Source: Neurospora tetrasperma FGSC 2508 (lineage: Eukaryota > Ascomycota > Sordariomycetes > Sordariales > Sordariaceae). Taken from it: a stretch of DNA of 64,000 bases. Below are positions 45,683 to 58,148 of this stretch, piece by piece (position 1 is the first letter of the stretch; the number at the start of each line of letters is the position of its first letter). Where the stretch lies: contig NW_009799101.1 in assembly GCF_000213175.1 (NCBI RefSeq), forward strand, positions 3,869,645-3,933,644, given 5' to 3'. The notes beneath the pieces are model-generated. The model did no database searches. It was not told the origin of the DNA and saw only the letters and a list, made by a program, of their open reading frames with translations. The position numbers were made by a program, and so were the translations under genes.

Positions 45683-48639
45683 GGTTGAAAGATCGTTTGT
45701 CGGCGTCAGTATGTAGGATATGAAGGGTCAAGTGAAGAAAGAATCCGAGTTAAAAATAAGAAGGGTAACCATGTGAGAACCAGCGTACATCCGGCGGACT
45801 ATAGCGGTTTTTTTAAATTCAAACGACGACAAGGGGCTCCAGACGCCTAAGCCTAGCTGGGAAGCGGATTATACATAAGAATAACCCCGAGTTTCTGACA
45901 ACTCTTTTCACTTGGAGCAAATCGATTATTAGTGCGGTACTATTGATGTTAGTTAGTCGCGGGTTCCAAAAGGTTGCCGAAGGAAATGCAGCCCAATCAA
46001 CTGTCTGGCCGAGGCTTTGCCCGGCTGCTTTGATGCTTACCCGGTAACGGATTGTGGATTACACGGGCAGGTGCCATATGTAGTAGTTGGTCTGCTCGGG
46101 CGGTAGGATGCCAGATAGATCTCACCTTGAAGTCGGAGTTTTGAGCTGGTACCTAAGCTGCCCCGCGATGTCAGGAGACCTTTGTGCGATATGGGGCGAG
46201 TCTGAGTAAGCAGTACCAGCACGATGTTGAAGCGAAACCCTCTTCTTTGACTAAGAATACCTCCATCTCAAACCTTTGATGAGATATTGGACGGCCTGCT
46301 TCACATTTCAATGCTGGCTATCAGGGGGGCACAGGACTTCGGAAGGCCCGAGAGAACGGTGGTTTGTTTGGGGAAGAGACTCCACATTTCGGCTCGCTTA
46401 GGTTTGGTTTGTCTGGATTGGCTATGTTTGGGGGTACAGCTTTGGATGATTTGCACTGAATGGCGTGTGTACAACTTCTGGTGCTTCACCCTCATACACA
46501 AAAGGGAGTTCGGGCGGCCAACAGGTTTACACTTGATCGGTCATTTAGTTTGTATGTGTTTGCAGGGAAAAAAAAGAAAGAAAAAAAAGGGAGAGGGGTT
46601 GCACTTGCAGGGGACTTTACTGTATTACGTACCTCTACGTAATGGGTCTTTGGTGTCTGTATCAGTGTATGCACCCAAGTTGTTCTACTTTTTATACTTC
46701 GTTTAGTAGGTAACTACCGGTTGATACCTTTGCTCCGAGTTCGCTTCGTAATGCCAGAATGCACAACGATGCTCAACGTACAGTAGAACCCCCTGAACCC
46801 GCATGCAATTGTGCGGTTCCTGGAGGATGTATGTAGTTGCAGGAGTTCATCTGTGTTGCATCGCTGACTCGGATATATCCCCGAAACTATACTAGCCAAT
46901 CACGTCTGGCAGAGAGAGGCCTTCACGGCGACGCCTCAAAAGGGCATGCAGACCTCGGCATATCACATACTCCAATTGCCGACGACAGGGGGCGGGGAGA
47001 CATCCGAGTTGAATGAGATTCAGCGGTACATATTTGTCAGCTCCGAAGGTATCGTGCTTAGTACCCGTCCCAATAGAGCTCGCAGTTGGACAGATATGTT
47101 TACATGGCTCAACCATTTACTGTCACGATGAGAGGCCTTGGTGGGAAGACGATAGAGTCAGATGGACTAGTTCAGTTGTCTGGTTGAAGGGAAGACGTGG
47201 CCGGCTAGAAATGCACTTCACGAGAAAGCTTAGGTGACCATTGGGTGGGCCATGACTTCGCAACGGTAAGAGTACCCAGGAGGAAGCGCATTCCTGTCCA
47301 CTTACATCGATACTCACCAAGTGCGAAAGCAATTCCCCCCGAAATCCGGTGGCACATCACCAGCCTGCTTCAGCCTGACTTGTTCCTTGCCTGACTATAA
47401 CTTCTATTCTCATCCTCTATTCAAGACCATCTATTTTGCTTAATGCTCGTCCTGAAAGTCAGCATTATGATTTCTTGGCTTCTTTTGACAATTACACTGA
47501 TTTGACAGTAACCTTCATAACATATGTTTGAACAGCGGAGCGAACGCCGTCTCGCATGAGAGCATATAGTGAAAGTAATTGGGGCGGCTGCCAGATGCGA
47601 GGGCAATGGTGAAGACGGGGTTACTGAGATAAACAGCATAGGTCAAACGAAGCCTAAGAAACTAGTGAAACCATCTTCAAAACGCTTCCCTATATATTGG
47701 GCAGAATCTCTTCCCGGCTGAATCACGAATATCCGAGTTCCCTCCAAATGTTTCGATTGACATAAGAGAAGACAAGCGGGAGGAAGAAGAGAAAGGGGAA
47801 AATGAAAGGAAAAATGAGGAAGAAAAAACCCCCCAAAAAAAGAGAAAAATTGCAAACCTCTATGGGCATTGAGGAAAAGTTAGATCCGGTCTGATCTCGT
47901 AGATAAGTTGGTCATCGCATGTTGAATAGTGGCATAAAGCACGACCACCGGAAAGTACACTCCCGCGTTATAAGAGTTTATAATTTGCAATGGGGAAATT
48001 TTAGACTGTGAGCACGATGGCTGAACATCACCTCACTGGTGTGTACTGTTGGCTCAATTTGGACTTGGCTTTGAACCTTTGCCTGAAGCACTATTCTGGG
48101 CTCACTCGGAATTCGAGCTGCAAATACCCAGGTCAACTGATGACCAAGCTTAGAGTCACCGCGCAAGAGAACATAAGTAATATCGGAGTCGGGAATATGT
48201 CGCGTGAAACGGGAGATTGCCCAACGCGCAGACATGTTATAAGAGTCCGAATTTCGTCTTTTGTTGTGTGCTTGAAGTCTCAATACCCGACGATCCGACG
48301 TTGAATAGTCGCCGGAGCCAGTCCATTAATTAAAAGAAGGCTATAGAAAGCTCGTAAGCTGATATATGTAGGCAGAAATCTCTGAACCCTTATGTCGTTT
48401 TGTTTGTCATCAAGGCATCCGCTGGTACCAACCACCACGGGACATAACCCCCAAGAACGCCGAGAAACCCGGCCTGCCGCCGCCATACGTATCCGATATA
48501 CCCAAGTCATGTGCCGGTATGTAATTCCGTCGGTACGACCTATTCCCGAATGTTGATGTTGTTGTCATTTGTTGTTGTACAGATTCTCCTCGTCATCTCA
48601 AAGCCGGTGGTGATGTTTGCGCATTCCCTGCTTTGGCCA
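45683..48639. other. 3.0 kb intergenic region, no gene recognised
   Basis: Upstream of the methyltransferase and downstream of ARL1, both minus strand. Open frames at 46287-46706 (+) and 47978-48304 (both strands) are without domains. A-rich blocks occur near 46565-46590 and 47810-47850. Nothing further was recognised. Confidence 0.45.
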
Positions 48640-49329
48640 CTACTCCTCTTTTACGGTTTGCTGCTCACTTGGTTAGCACATAGACAGAATAACGGGCCGG
48701 GAGCAGCAAAAGAAGAGGTTAAACATACCACCAACCAATCCATGCCCTCTGTGATGCCTGTCCCCTCCACTGCACTGCAGGCCATGATGCTCCAGTTCCT
48801 GTCCCTTAGCTCGCCCAGGCGGAGAGCCTGAGAGATATCTGCCGCCCCCTTTGCACCTGGCTGATCTTGCTTGTTGGCAAACACCAAAAGGGCAGCGTCC
48901 TTCAGCTCTTCCTCGTTCAACATAGCGGCCAACTCGTCCGCCGCGGTTTGCAATCGCTCCATATCGGTCGAGTCAACAACGAATATTACCGCCGCCGTGT
49001 TCGCATAGTAGCACCTCCAGTACGGGCGGATGCTGGTCTGACCACCCAGATCCCACACATTGAAGTTGAGATTCTTGTATGTGACTGATTCGACGTTGAA
49101 ACCGATTGTTGGTATCGTGGTTACTACCTCGCCAATCTACAGCATATTGTCAGCTCTCCGAACTGTGCGCGCTTCCATTTGTCATCTTTTCAACAGGTGG
49201 GCCTACCTTGAGCCTGTATAGTAGTGTTGTCTTTCCGGCATTATCGAGGCCCAATATCAGAATGCGGATCTCCTTCTTTGTCCAAAAGAGGTTGGACAGG
49301 CTAGACAGCCATGACATGCTCTGACCCAT
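48640..49329 (-). CDS. arl1: ARF-like GTPase Arl1
   Basis: Small GTPase of the trans-Golgi, recruiting GRIP-domain golgins and vesicle-trafficking factors. Exons are 49329-49207, 49136-48729 and 48660-48640; 183 aa, equal to yeast Arl1. Gly2 (MGQSMSWLS) is suitable for N-myristoylation. The P-loop [15 protein letters not shown], switch [12 protein letters not shown], switch [19 protein letters not shown] and NKQD base-recognition motif [10 protein letters not shown] are all present, as is [17 protein letters not shown]. The final exon is only 21 nt, coding QTVKEE and stop; it was placed by a GTATGT donor, a GTGCTAACC branch site and a GAGCAG acceptor, and by fit to the family's C-terminal end. 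The gene is divergent from RPL39. Confidence 0.95.
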
Positions 49330-50093
49330 CTTTGCGTGTTGGCTAGTGCCCCGGAAGACTGAGAGCGCGTTGAGTTCGTAGGAGTGTGATGATTGAGGCA
49401 GTTGATAATTAGACGGATGAGGAGAGGATTTGACCAGGCAGGGCGACTCCTTGATACAGATCGGGCTCTAACGTGTCGGATCGGGCCGTACTAGTCGATG
49501 GAAATGATGACGGCGAGTAGTGTATTATCGAGGAGGCAGCGAACGGAAGCGCGGTCAGCCCAGCTGGTATCTTTCGGATGCTCCCGTGCGCACGGTTGAA
49601 GACAGGATAAGCGAGGGTTTGTTGCGCCGTGGTATTGCGAAAAAAAAAAGTGTTTTGGGTTAGGTTGCTTCAAGATGCTCCTCTCGTTGTCATAGAGAGG
49701 CCGTCGCTCAATGCCGCCAAAGAGCTCCTTTGATCGTGCCGGCACTCAGGGGTCCCGGGAGGCAAGGCCGCCCCAAGCGCCCTGCCCAACTGCAAACATC
49801 CTGGCAATCGATTGGCAGCGAGACGGCGCCGTGGAAACCTCCGATAGCCGCTTCTCGTGGCTCGTGCGCCTCCCTTCTGGACCCAAATGGACCTTCCGTC
49901 CTGTCAGAGAGCGGACTCCAAGAGTGAATGAGCCTGTGCCACAAGTACGAGCCACAGGCACACACGTGACTCAGCCACATGCGCACTTTCGGGCCCTAGT
50001 GTTCTGCTTGGTTTTTGAAAGCCCACACCAAATATTCTAACCCACCTCATCGACACCAGCCAAATCGACCGGTAACTCGACAACACCGTCAAA
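49330..50093. other. divergent promoter region ARL1 / RPL39
   Basis: 764 bp shared upstream region of two housekeeping genes. No gene was recognised; frames here are short and overlapping on both strands. Confidence 0.55.
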
Positions 50094-50681
50094 ATGCCGG
50101 TACGTAACGTCCCACCATGTTGAGCGTAGGGAATGCTCCGAATTGCTCTGCTGTCGAATTTTTGGCCGTCCTGCGATGCCAGAAATGGCAGCGATACGGA
50201 ATTCGCAAAATGATGATCGCGGAGCGATTGATTGAAGCATGGAGGAGGGGTCCATGACTTCACCTGCTCGAACGACGGCAAGACAAGTTATGCTGACGAG
50301 GTGCATCGCGAAAACAGAGCCACAAGACCTTCCGTGTCAAGCAGAAGCTTGCTAAGGCCCAGAAGCAGAACAGGCCTATCCCCCAGTGGATTCGCCTCCG
50401 CACTGGCAACACCATCCGGTACATATCACCATAAGCGCCCATTGCCGTCGCGTTCAGCCAGAGGAGAGGGAGAGGGATGGGTAGTGACGGGGATGGTGGT
50501 GAGGGAAGCTGGGAAACAAACCAGCTGCCTCGGCTGTACCCGGCGCAACTTGCCCTCTCTCGAGCTTTCTGCAATCAAGAACGCATGGCGACTGCTTCAT
50601 CATGACGCTGGATGCTAACAAGAGACAAATAGCTACAACGCCAAGCGTCGCCACTGGCGCAAGACCCGTCTCGGCCTCTAA
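50094..50681 (+). CDS. rpl39: 60S ribosomal protein eL39
   Basis: Small basic large-subunit protein near the peptide exit tunnel. Exons are 50094-50099 (ATG CCG only), 50318-50418 and 50633-50681; 51 aa, the exact family size. The product reads [20 protein letters not shown], then [20 protein letters not shown] and [11 protein letters not shown]. Introns of 218 and 214 nt are long relative to the 156-nt coding sequence, as is common in fungal ribosomal protein genes. The 6-nt first exon makes this gene easy to miss by automated calling. It is not visible as a single open frame. Confidence 0.97.
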
Positions 50682-52216
50682 ATGCTCTCACGATTCTTCC
50701 ATATTCCACCCCCAACGATGGTCTTCTTTTCCTGGCTGCCCTGAACCACCTCCATTCTTCGAAAACTGGAGCTTGGGAATGCGACCTATGATGGCAGCCT
50801 TCTTCTCTCGGCCTTTGTCCTACGAAACCAAACCGATAACGAAATCTTCCCGACCTCCCGCCACGGAGCTGTTTTGTTAGGGCGAAGTCACCGATCATCA
50901 GCAAGCAAAAAGGAGAAGCGGGCAAGGGCAACCAGGAGGCAAATACCGGAAGATGATGTGATCACAACCAAGTTCTGGCTCGGCGGCGGTCGGTTTTTAG
51001 CTGTGTTCTTTCGGCGGGGGGAAATATCCTGGAACTCGATCCTTATTTTGGGGAAACGTAAACTTTCGGAGTACTATGCTTTCATGGCAAACATTTAGAA
51101 GGACGGTTACTGGGGGAATTAGGATTTGAAATGAGAGAAAACGTGGTGCACGAGAGTTGATTCCCATACCTGTTCTACCCATGTTCTCGGCATTGTGCTA
51201 CAACATCGGTCCATCTACCATGCACGTGTGTGCATTATATCAAGATCTGTGACACTGAGTGGACTTGATGATGATCAAAAGACGTGGGCAACGTCCAAAT
51301 CAGCTCGCCTACGTTCCATGAACGACTCCTGTGCCCTTGGCTTTCAAAGCGAATGAAATGAGCCATGATATACAACTTGGGTAAGCTCCCTCCTAGTTCT
51401 GTGCAATCTGGACCATTAGTGTGTTGTTTGTTTGCACGGGCAACTCCATGCCATCTTTGCGCCTGGCCATGGTTGAGTTCAAAACGTCAAATTGGCAGTG
51501 AGAAGGGCAAATTCTGTACCTACCAGTGTTACCGGGAGCGCTTTAGCATAGAACGATGGAGGATAGTGTGGAAGTATGGCTGACTTTTCTCTCCCCTACT
51601 CTGAGGCCCATTTCTTCCTGGTGACTCCGCGCCTTAAGCCATGAATAGCTGCCACGAAACCGAGGGTCGTTGTTGCTACCATTAGACTACAGTTCACATG
51701 ATGGGCGTATCAAGCGGATACGAGGTGCCAATATGTAGAGTACGTTGGTGGTAAAGGGGACCATCATGGCAATAACACGGAACAGAATCGTGACGACGTT
51801 GTCGGTCTTTACGGTGAGGACGTTCTCAGACACGTGAGGACCTGGTTCACAAACTGTATCATCATAAGAAAACCCTCGATTCAGCCTAAGAAAACAAGGA
51901 GCCGTAGAAAAAAGCTAGAGAACAACGCCTCTAAACGCCTGCCAACGCAAAGTTACGATCGAACGTACTGAGTGGAAGAGCTTCGTTTGTGGCCCTCCCA
52001 GGAATGCCCAAACCGTATCACGTCGTCGTCGAAATGCTGTCGATAACACGAGATGTCTTTGATATCCATCTCCCAACATAACAGCTCTCCCCATATCCAT
52101 CAAACTCGGCTAACGTGTGCATCCCGGTAGACGAAGCACAGGGGTAGCCTCTGTCTTTGGCAGACGGTGGTCCCGGCGTTGCAAAGTGACTGGACGTGGA
52201 AACTGGTCTTGATCGG
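50682..52216. other. 1.5 kb convergent intergenic region RPL39 / SKP1
   Basis: Space between convergent genes, holding their 3' UTRs. Open frames near 50874-51098, 51365-51583 and 51915-52103 have no recognisable domain. No RNA gene was recognised. Confidence 0.5.
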
Positions 52217-52910
52217 CTAACGGTCTTCCGCCCACTCGTTCTCGCGGCGAATCTGCTCCTCCTCCTCCGGAGTGAAATCGTTTGTAATATTGAACGTCTT
52301 TCGAATCTCCTCAGGGGACTTGCCCTTGATCATGTTGGCAACGGTCTTGCATCCAACATCAAGGAGGGGCTTGATGTCCATGTAGTTGGCAGCCTGGATG
52401 AGAAATATGTCAGCACAATCTGACCCTGCAGAACCCGAGTGATGTTTGCATATCCACTAGCATCAGCGGGTGAAACGAGTGAGAAACCTACGAGAATGAT
52501 CTCGAAGAGCATCTCCTGGTCAACCTGCATGAACTTCTGGTCCCATTCGTCGATCTCCGTGCTCTTCTTACGGCTGTCGTTCTCGTCCTCGGTGGTCTGG
52601 GGCGGGTCCTTGCGGTGGTGCTCGCACCACTCGACAACCTTTCGGAGGACAGGCTCGTTGACGTTTGGTAGGGGAATAGCCTCGTTCATAACAGCCTCGT
52701 CGCCCAAATCCTCAATCAGGTTCTTGATGAGAAGGGATCGCTCGGCAACAACACGATCTGTGTTTGACGCCAGTTAGTCGGCTGAGTCGCAGGGAAAGAA
52801 AAGGAGACAGGCCAGGTGGCGGGGTAACTCTACTCACCGACGGTGATGATTTGTCCATCGTTGCTCTGGAGAGATACCTTCTGGAGGGCACGTTCGTCGT
52901 TCTCCGCCAT
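52217..52910 (-). CDS. skp1: SCF ubiquitin ligase adaptor Skp1 (SCON-3/SconC)
   Basis: Adaptor linking cullin-1 to F-box proteins in SCF ubiquitin ligases; the Neurospora and Aspergillus forms also serve sulfur regulation with SCON-2/SconB. Exons are 52910-52838, 52757-52492 and 52393-52217; 171 aa. The N-terminal BTB/POZ-type part reads [20 protein letters not shown] and [13 protein letters not shown]. The middle has [17 protein letters not shown]. The C-terminal Skp1 dimerisation and F-box binding part holds [20 protein letters not shown] and ends with the highly conserved [16 protein letters not shown]. Introns are 80 and 97 nt. The C-terminal block leaves no doubt on identity. Confidence 0.97.
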
Positions 52911-54424
52911 GTTGAAAGTCTGTAGTCGTAGTCTTGACGTTAGAAGATACGTCGATGGATGTTGATGGGTTGAGTTGGCTGTATATGTGATTGATGCTGG
53001 TGGTGTGAATGATGCAAAGAGGGGAGTTCAATTGTGGGGGAAAAAGTGGGAGACGGTGTTGTTATATAGGTGCCTGTTTGCGCAAATCCAAGCTCAAACG
53101 TAAAAGTGACCTTGCTCTGAGTTGCAGGAGGTTTGGTAATAATGAGAGAAGGAACGCACGCGGTGTGATGCAGTGGTTCTTATGGTTTCCCCGTGAAAGG
53201 TTGCCTGTAGTTTGCTTGGGCTAGTGATGAAAGTAGACGGAGGTCCGCGTGAGTGCCCGTTGGCGGGCGCAGTCGGTCCTTCCGACAAACGAGTCGCCTC
53301 TGCCTTCATTTTGTGGAGCCCGCTGCACGCAAAAGAGTCCAATTGCGCGCACGTAAAGTGCGTGCATAGACCACCTAGCAATCCTGGCGTGATCCCCCAG
53401 CTCGTCAGCCTTCTTGGGTTGGAATATAATGGGGTTGGGTGGTCAGTGCCCAAGCCCCGCCTGGAGGGACGGATGGACTTTGCTCCAACACGGAAGACGC
53501 AGAAACGCCCTGGAGAGAGAACCTGACCGTTCACGTGCCGTTTCATGTACCTTTGGCACCACGCAGCTCCCATCGACGAAACGATGGGACATTTGCACAC
53601 CAGTGATTACCTGGTATTTTGAGTCACGAAGAGACGATGTGGGGACCGTCGTTGGCGTGATCTGGGGACACTTGAAGCTACAGATGTCTTCATGCTTGCA
53701 ATACACACAAAGCATTGCATCGGATAATAAAAATAATCAAAGACCGGCACATACTATGTACATACGAATTAGGTTCGTTGACAGCTGACTAGATGTGGTT
53801 TCCCACACCAAAACTATGCGTTTTTCCAGATGCTCTATATTCACCAGCTATGTTCCGGCTCAGGATGATACGCCCGCACGCCCGGTAGATTTTACCCAGA
53901 CTTGTAAGTTGGATGTCGGGATGTCAATGGCTTCGATTGGAAAAGCTCCTAGATGAAGTATATACATGATGGACAACTACTTAATGGCACCGAAAACTGT
54001 CCTGAGCCACTCTGGCTTTTGTTACTATCTCGCATCATTGATACGGATGGTCAAGTAAAGGAATGCAGCTTGAATGTGCCAAAAGCTGCGGTACCTCCCG
54101 TCCAACGAGCACAGAAAATCAACTTCCGTGGGAGGAAGGACAAGGGGTCAACATGAGGGCCTATCAATATTCAAGGCCGCTTTGCTGGAGATTTATTTCA
54201 CACTAACAGACTAGGACATCTTTTGCTTACCATCTGTCCGTATCGCAGTATGATGTACATTCAGATCACGAAGGCGAAATGTCAAGATTCCAAAGCTGTG
54301 TCCCGGCGCGAATATAGGTACAAATAAAGGTACATATATACTATGTAATTCGTCATTCATGGTCCGGCTCGCGCAGATCGACAAGTTGCTGCACCCGTGC
54401 GGGAGGAGATTACCAAGGCACCTA
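52911..54424. other. intergenic region between SKP1 and the transposon
   Basis: SKP1 promoter and about 1.3 kb of ordinary-composition sequence. Frames at 53094-53600 (-) and 53414-53788 (+) have no domain. The last two bases, TA at 54423-54424, are one copy of the transposon target duplication. Confidence 0.5.
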
Positions 54425-54448
54425 CAGCAATGTGCCCTGTAAATGCTA
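54425..54448. repeat. left terminal inverted repeat of pogo-type element
   Basis: Begins CAGCAATGTGCC and continues with GTAAATGC after two variable bases. It pairs with 57072-57095. Confidence 0.85.
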
Positions 54449-57071
54449 GTCCCTATAAATGCAAAGACCCAGTTATTGCTAGAATATTCTATGCCCGAAT
54501 TATTTTAGTATGGCAAGGCCTGCTAACTGCTAAATGCAAACCGGCCAGCGGACCGCCCATATAAAATTGCAACTGTCAAGATATCTAATAAGGGTTTTAA
54601 CACCCCTATTACTACTTATCAGAGCTATCAACGGCCGTCACTAGCTGCTAGAACCCTCCCCCACGATCGCTAAATTTCCCCTAATCTTTTCCCTTCTTTA
54701 CTCTTTTACCCTAATTTTCTAATTTGAACTATTAGTATATCCCTTCTTTTTGTCCTCTATTTCTAAATGACCAATAATTCCATACATTTTATTAATAATT
54801 AAATTTTCCTATAAAACGACCCTTACTATAGCTACTAACCGCCGTAATACACTTTTATAAGAATAGCGAATCTACTTCTAAGAATAAGTAAATAACTAAC
54901 CTTACCGCTTAACCTTCGCCTAGTCTGCCTAGTAGATTCAAGGATAATAGAGTATTAATCTCCCTAATTATATAGTATCCCGTTATCTCAATAAAAAGAA
55001 GAACCCTATTAATTTCGTAATTATTAACCCCTTATTATAGCAACTTAAAAAGACTTGTATAAAGATTAGAAAATAACTAGTTCTTAAGAAGCTACTCTTT
55101 CATTGGCAGCTTGGTTTAGAAGTGTTAGGATACTAAAGGACTACCGCCGCGGGTACCGGGACCCGGCTAATATAAGTACGGAAGGAGATTCGGAATTGCC
55201 GGGGATAGAATATTATAACGCTATAATACTAATACTCTCTATTATCTTACTAAGCTTTTACTTAGAAGTATTAAAACGACTGATACTTTCCTTCGCTTTA
55301 TTAACTTTAAGCTTAAGAATATTAGAACGTTCGATAAAATAAAGTTATAAAGGGGACGCTCCGGTGTTATATTATAGCGGTATATTAATTAGGAGCTCTA
55401 TAATTATTAGTTATAATAGAATAGAGTTTGTACGAATATATAAGTAGTTCGAACGGGCGTTTTTTATTATAGTCGGTAGCTATTAATATATTTTTAAATT
55501 AACCCCTAATTTAACGTCCTCTACATATAGCTACGACCGTAGTTACCTCAACCTACTTTTCCCTCACATCCTAATAAGAAGCGTAGGGTCTAAGTACCTT
55601 AATCGAACTTTTGTAGGAGAAAATTAGAAGGATATAATTTAAATACTCTAAAACTTATAATAATATACCTACTAACTTAAATACAATACCTACCTTCAGG
55701 GTTAAATAGTACCATTTATTTAGGAAGTAATACTAAATTCGTAAGCAAAACTTTTATAGCAAGGTTACTTTTACTCCTAAATCCGACAATATCCCCTTTA
55801 AGGAGATTAACCGTCTTAGATCCCTCTTAAAAGAATTTCCTACTAATAACCTTTACAATATAAATAAAACAAGGCTCTATTAGTAGTACGCCCCTAATAT
55901 AACTCTAATATTATTATAAAAGCTAGGTATTAAGAAGGATAAATTCTATATCTTATTAATACTTATAATTAATAATACCAGTAATAACCTCTTTAATATC
56001 TAAATTATTAATAAAGAAAAAGTACCTTACATATTAAAGAGATATAATTTCGAAGCTTCCCACATAGTCTAGCACAGTAATAAGAAAATATAAATAACTA
56101 GTACTGTTATAAAAGAGTAGCTCCGAGCCTTCTATAGCTATATTTCTATTAAAAAGCCCGGACAAAGAGTATTCCTTATCCTTAATAATTATTCTATTTA
56201 TAAAGTCGCCCTCCAAATAATACCCCCGCCGCCGTTTATTACCGTACGGTTTCTTCCTCCCAATTATATATCCCTATAGCAACTTATAAATTAGGGTATA
56301 ATTAATACCTTCAAATTATACTACCAACGTTACTTCTTAAAATAAATAATTTATAAGATAGATAAATCTTCTACCGACCTAATTAATACAATAAATTTAA
56401 AATTCTATTTCAATTGGATTTTACAAATCTAGTATATTAAAATAAATAAATAGACTATTATTAATTGCTAGTACAAATCTACTCTTTTAGGTTACATACT
56501 ACCTAAAGGGGAAGTTGAAGAGATTCCCTCAAATCTCAACGCTCTCTACAATAGAGCAACCAGCTATATTAAAGATACTAGAATATCCCTCGCGAACTTT
56601 TTCAATCTCGTTAATAAGAACAATATACTAAATAAATTAATAACCGTTAAGGAGGTATTTTAATACGTAATTTTAAATTAGGAGGATACTATTAAAGATT
56701 CTAAAACCCCTAAAAATAACGAAAACGACCGTACCTTCAAACCTCCAATAGTTATTACTAGTAAGTAAGCGGTTATATATCTCTAAAATCTATTAGATTA
56801 GGTAGTAAGCTATAAGGTTTGTGGTTTTAATGAAATGTAGGGATTACGTAAAATGAAGATGAAAGTTGAGAAGTATTTCAATGACCGTCTTACTTAGAAG
56901 AATATTACTGATTTTTTCTCTTAGGGGAATTATAGACCTTTGTAATAGACTAGAAAGTGTAGATTAGTATAAGAAAATTGATGGTTCTGACCCCTGCATC
57001 AGGCTCCCAGTTCGGATACCAGTAAATGCAAGGACCTAGTAAATACAAGAAAAATGACCTGCCCGAGTGGG

Positions 57072-57095
57072 TTGCATTTACTAGGCACATTGCTG
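57072..57095. repeat. right terminal inverted repeat of pogo-type element
   Basis: Reads GCATTTAC then GGCACATTGCTG at the outer end, the reverse complement of the left terminus with two differences. It is followed by TA. Confidence 0.85.
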
Positions 57096-57634
57096 TAGAC
57101 TTGCGCCAACGAGCCTGCCGACTGGCCCGAATGCGGACGGACAACTGCGTGGGGAATCTGGAGATGTCCTCACCCCACCTAATTTGAGATTCAAGAATTC
57201 CAGAAGCCTTCCTTTCCGATCGCAGCAAACAAGTCCGAAGCTTGTCAAGATTCAAGCAATAGTACCTGCAGGGGCTCGCCGCGAAAAGTCGCTCATCACT
57301 ACCTACCTTCACATATGACCCTGCCGTCCAGGAAAAGTTGAACTCTCAGCTGCTTGCTTCCTTCGAAACTCGTGAATACTTCCATCTCAAAGGGCCTTGC
57401 GAGACATGATCGCTCGCTCCTTCACTGGAGAACACCTGGACGCCTGACGAGGGAGGCGTGATGCTTTGTAATATGTAGTGCGGATGGTGACACCATGAAG
57501 CTGGATTAGGTTCCCCTGGTTACAGCGATGGTAGCGTACAAGGGAATTGCGGGAAAGGCGCGTTTGCATGATTCAAACGGACGGTCGGATCTAGTCTCTA
57601 TCACATTGACCCCCGTCGACAACGCTTCAGCGGA
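57096..57634. other. 540-bp GC-normal spacer between two A/T-rich elements
   Basis: Composition returns to genome average abruptly at the transposon end. No gene was recognised; frames at 57387-57569 and the outer end of 57528-57893 are not supported. Confidence 0.5.
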
Positions 57635-57807
57635 CCCGCCCCACAAATATGTGGGTCTCCCCTCCTCGAACTTTTGTGAGAGGAGGTCTGTTACAGTTTT
57701 GCGCAAAAACGTCGTCGGCTGCAGAAACTCCCATACAAACTCTAGATTTTCTTTTTATATATTCTATTATAATAAAATAAAGAAAAATAGTAAAAATAAG
57801 AATAAAT

Positions 57808-57898
57808 CACTCAGAGGATGGTCTTTTCGAGCTCTTTCTAAAAATATATTTTTTATAAAGTTCGGACCACCCGTTATAGTAATACAACCTTAAAGGTA
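57808..57898 (+). repeat. internal 90-bp repeat, copy A
   Basis: Diverged copy containing GAGGAT, TTTTTTATAAAG, TTCGGACCACCCGTTA and AGTAATACAACCT. It aligns with copies B and C. Confidence 0.7.
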
Positions 57899-57983
57899 AA
57901 CCTCTGTCGGCTGCAGTTGCTTTTAAGGTTTTGGATACTCCTTATTTTTAACCTTATTAATAATTATATAGCTATAAAAATTA

Positions 57984-58077
57984 TATGCCGAGGATAACCT
58001 CGGTGAGACGATTCTAATAGTACCATTTTTATAACGCTCGGACTACCCATTAAAGTAATACAACCTCGAGGGGGTAG
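57984..58077 (+). repeat. internal 90-bp repeat, copy B
   Basis: Reads TATGCCGAGGATAACCTCGG at the start and GCTCGGACTACCCATTAAAG and AGTAATACAACCTCGAGGGG later. It starts about 176 bp after copy A. Confidence 0.8.
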
Positions 58078-58148
58078 TATTTTATTTTTCTTCTTTTAGT
58101 TTTCTTTTATTTTTAACTCTAATACTAACGTAATAAGTAAAATAAAAA

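Larger units (their letters stand above)
54425..57095 (+). mobile_element. pogo-superfamily (Tc1/mariner-type) DNA transposon, heavily RIP-mutated
   Basis: 2671-bp element bounded by TA target duplications (54423-54424 and 57096-57097). Its ends are inverted: CAGCAATGTGCC at the left and GGCACATTGCTG at the right, with similarity extending inward (GTAAATGC on both sides). The interior is very A/T-rich. Plus-strand translation around 55850-56500 shows a decayed DDE_1 (CENP-B/pogo) transposase: YNINKT near 55852, GIKKDK near 55928, FLILNNYS near 56171, GIINTFKLYYQRYF near 56296 and KSTLLGY near 56475. From family knowledge the catalytic Asp codons at the first three acidic positions read AAT (Asn) here, and Trp/Gln codons read as stops, all explicable by G-to-A or C-to-T change. 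That is the pattern of repeat-induced point mutation. The copy is dead. Confidence 0.88.

Noticed and set aside
50100-50317. C/D snoRNA candidate in RPL39 intron 1 (ATGATGA box near 50208, CTGA near 50292)
   Set aside because: The CTGA is better explained as the intron branch site (GCTGAC), and no terminal stem or clear D' box is seen.
55103-55342. 79-aa frame inside the pogo-type element with less A/T-rich start
   Set aside because: Lies in decayed transposon sequence; hydrophobic stretch reflects A/T-rich codons.
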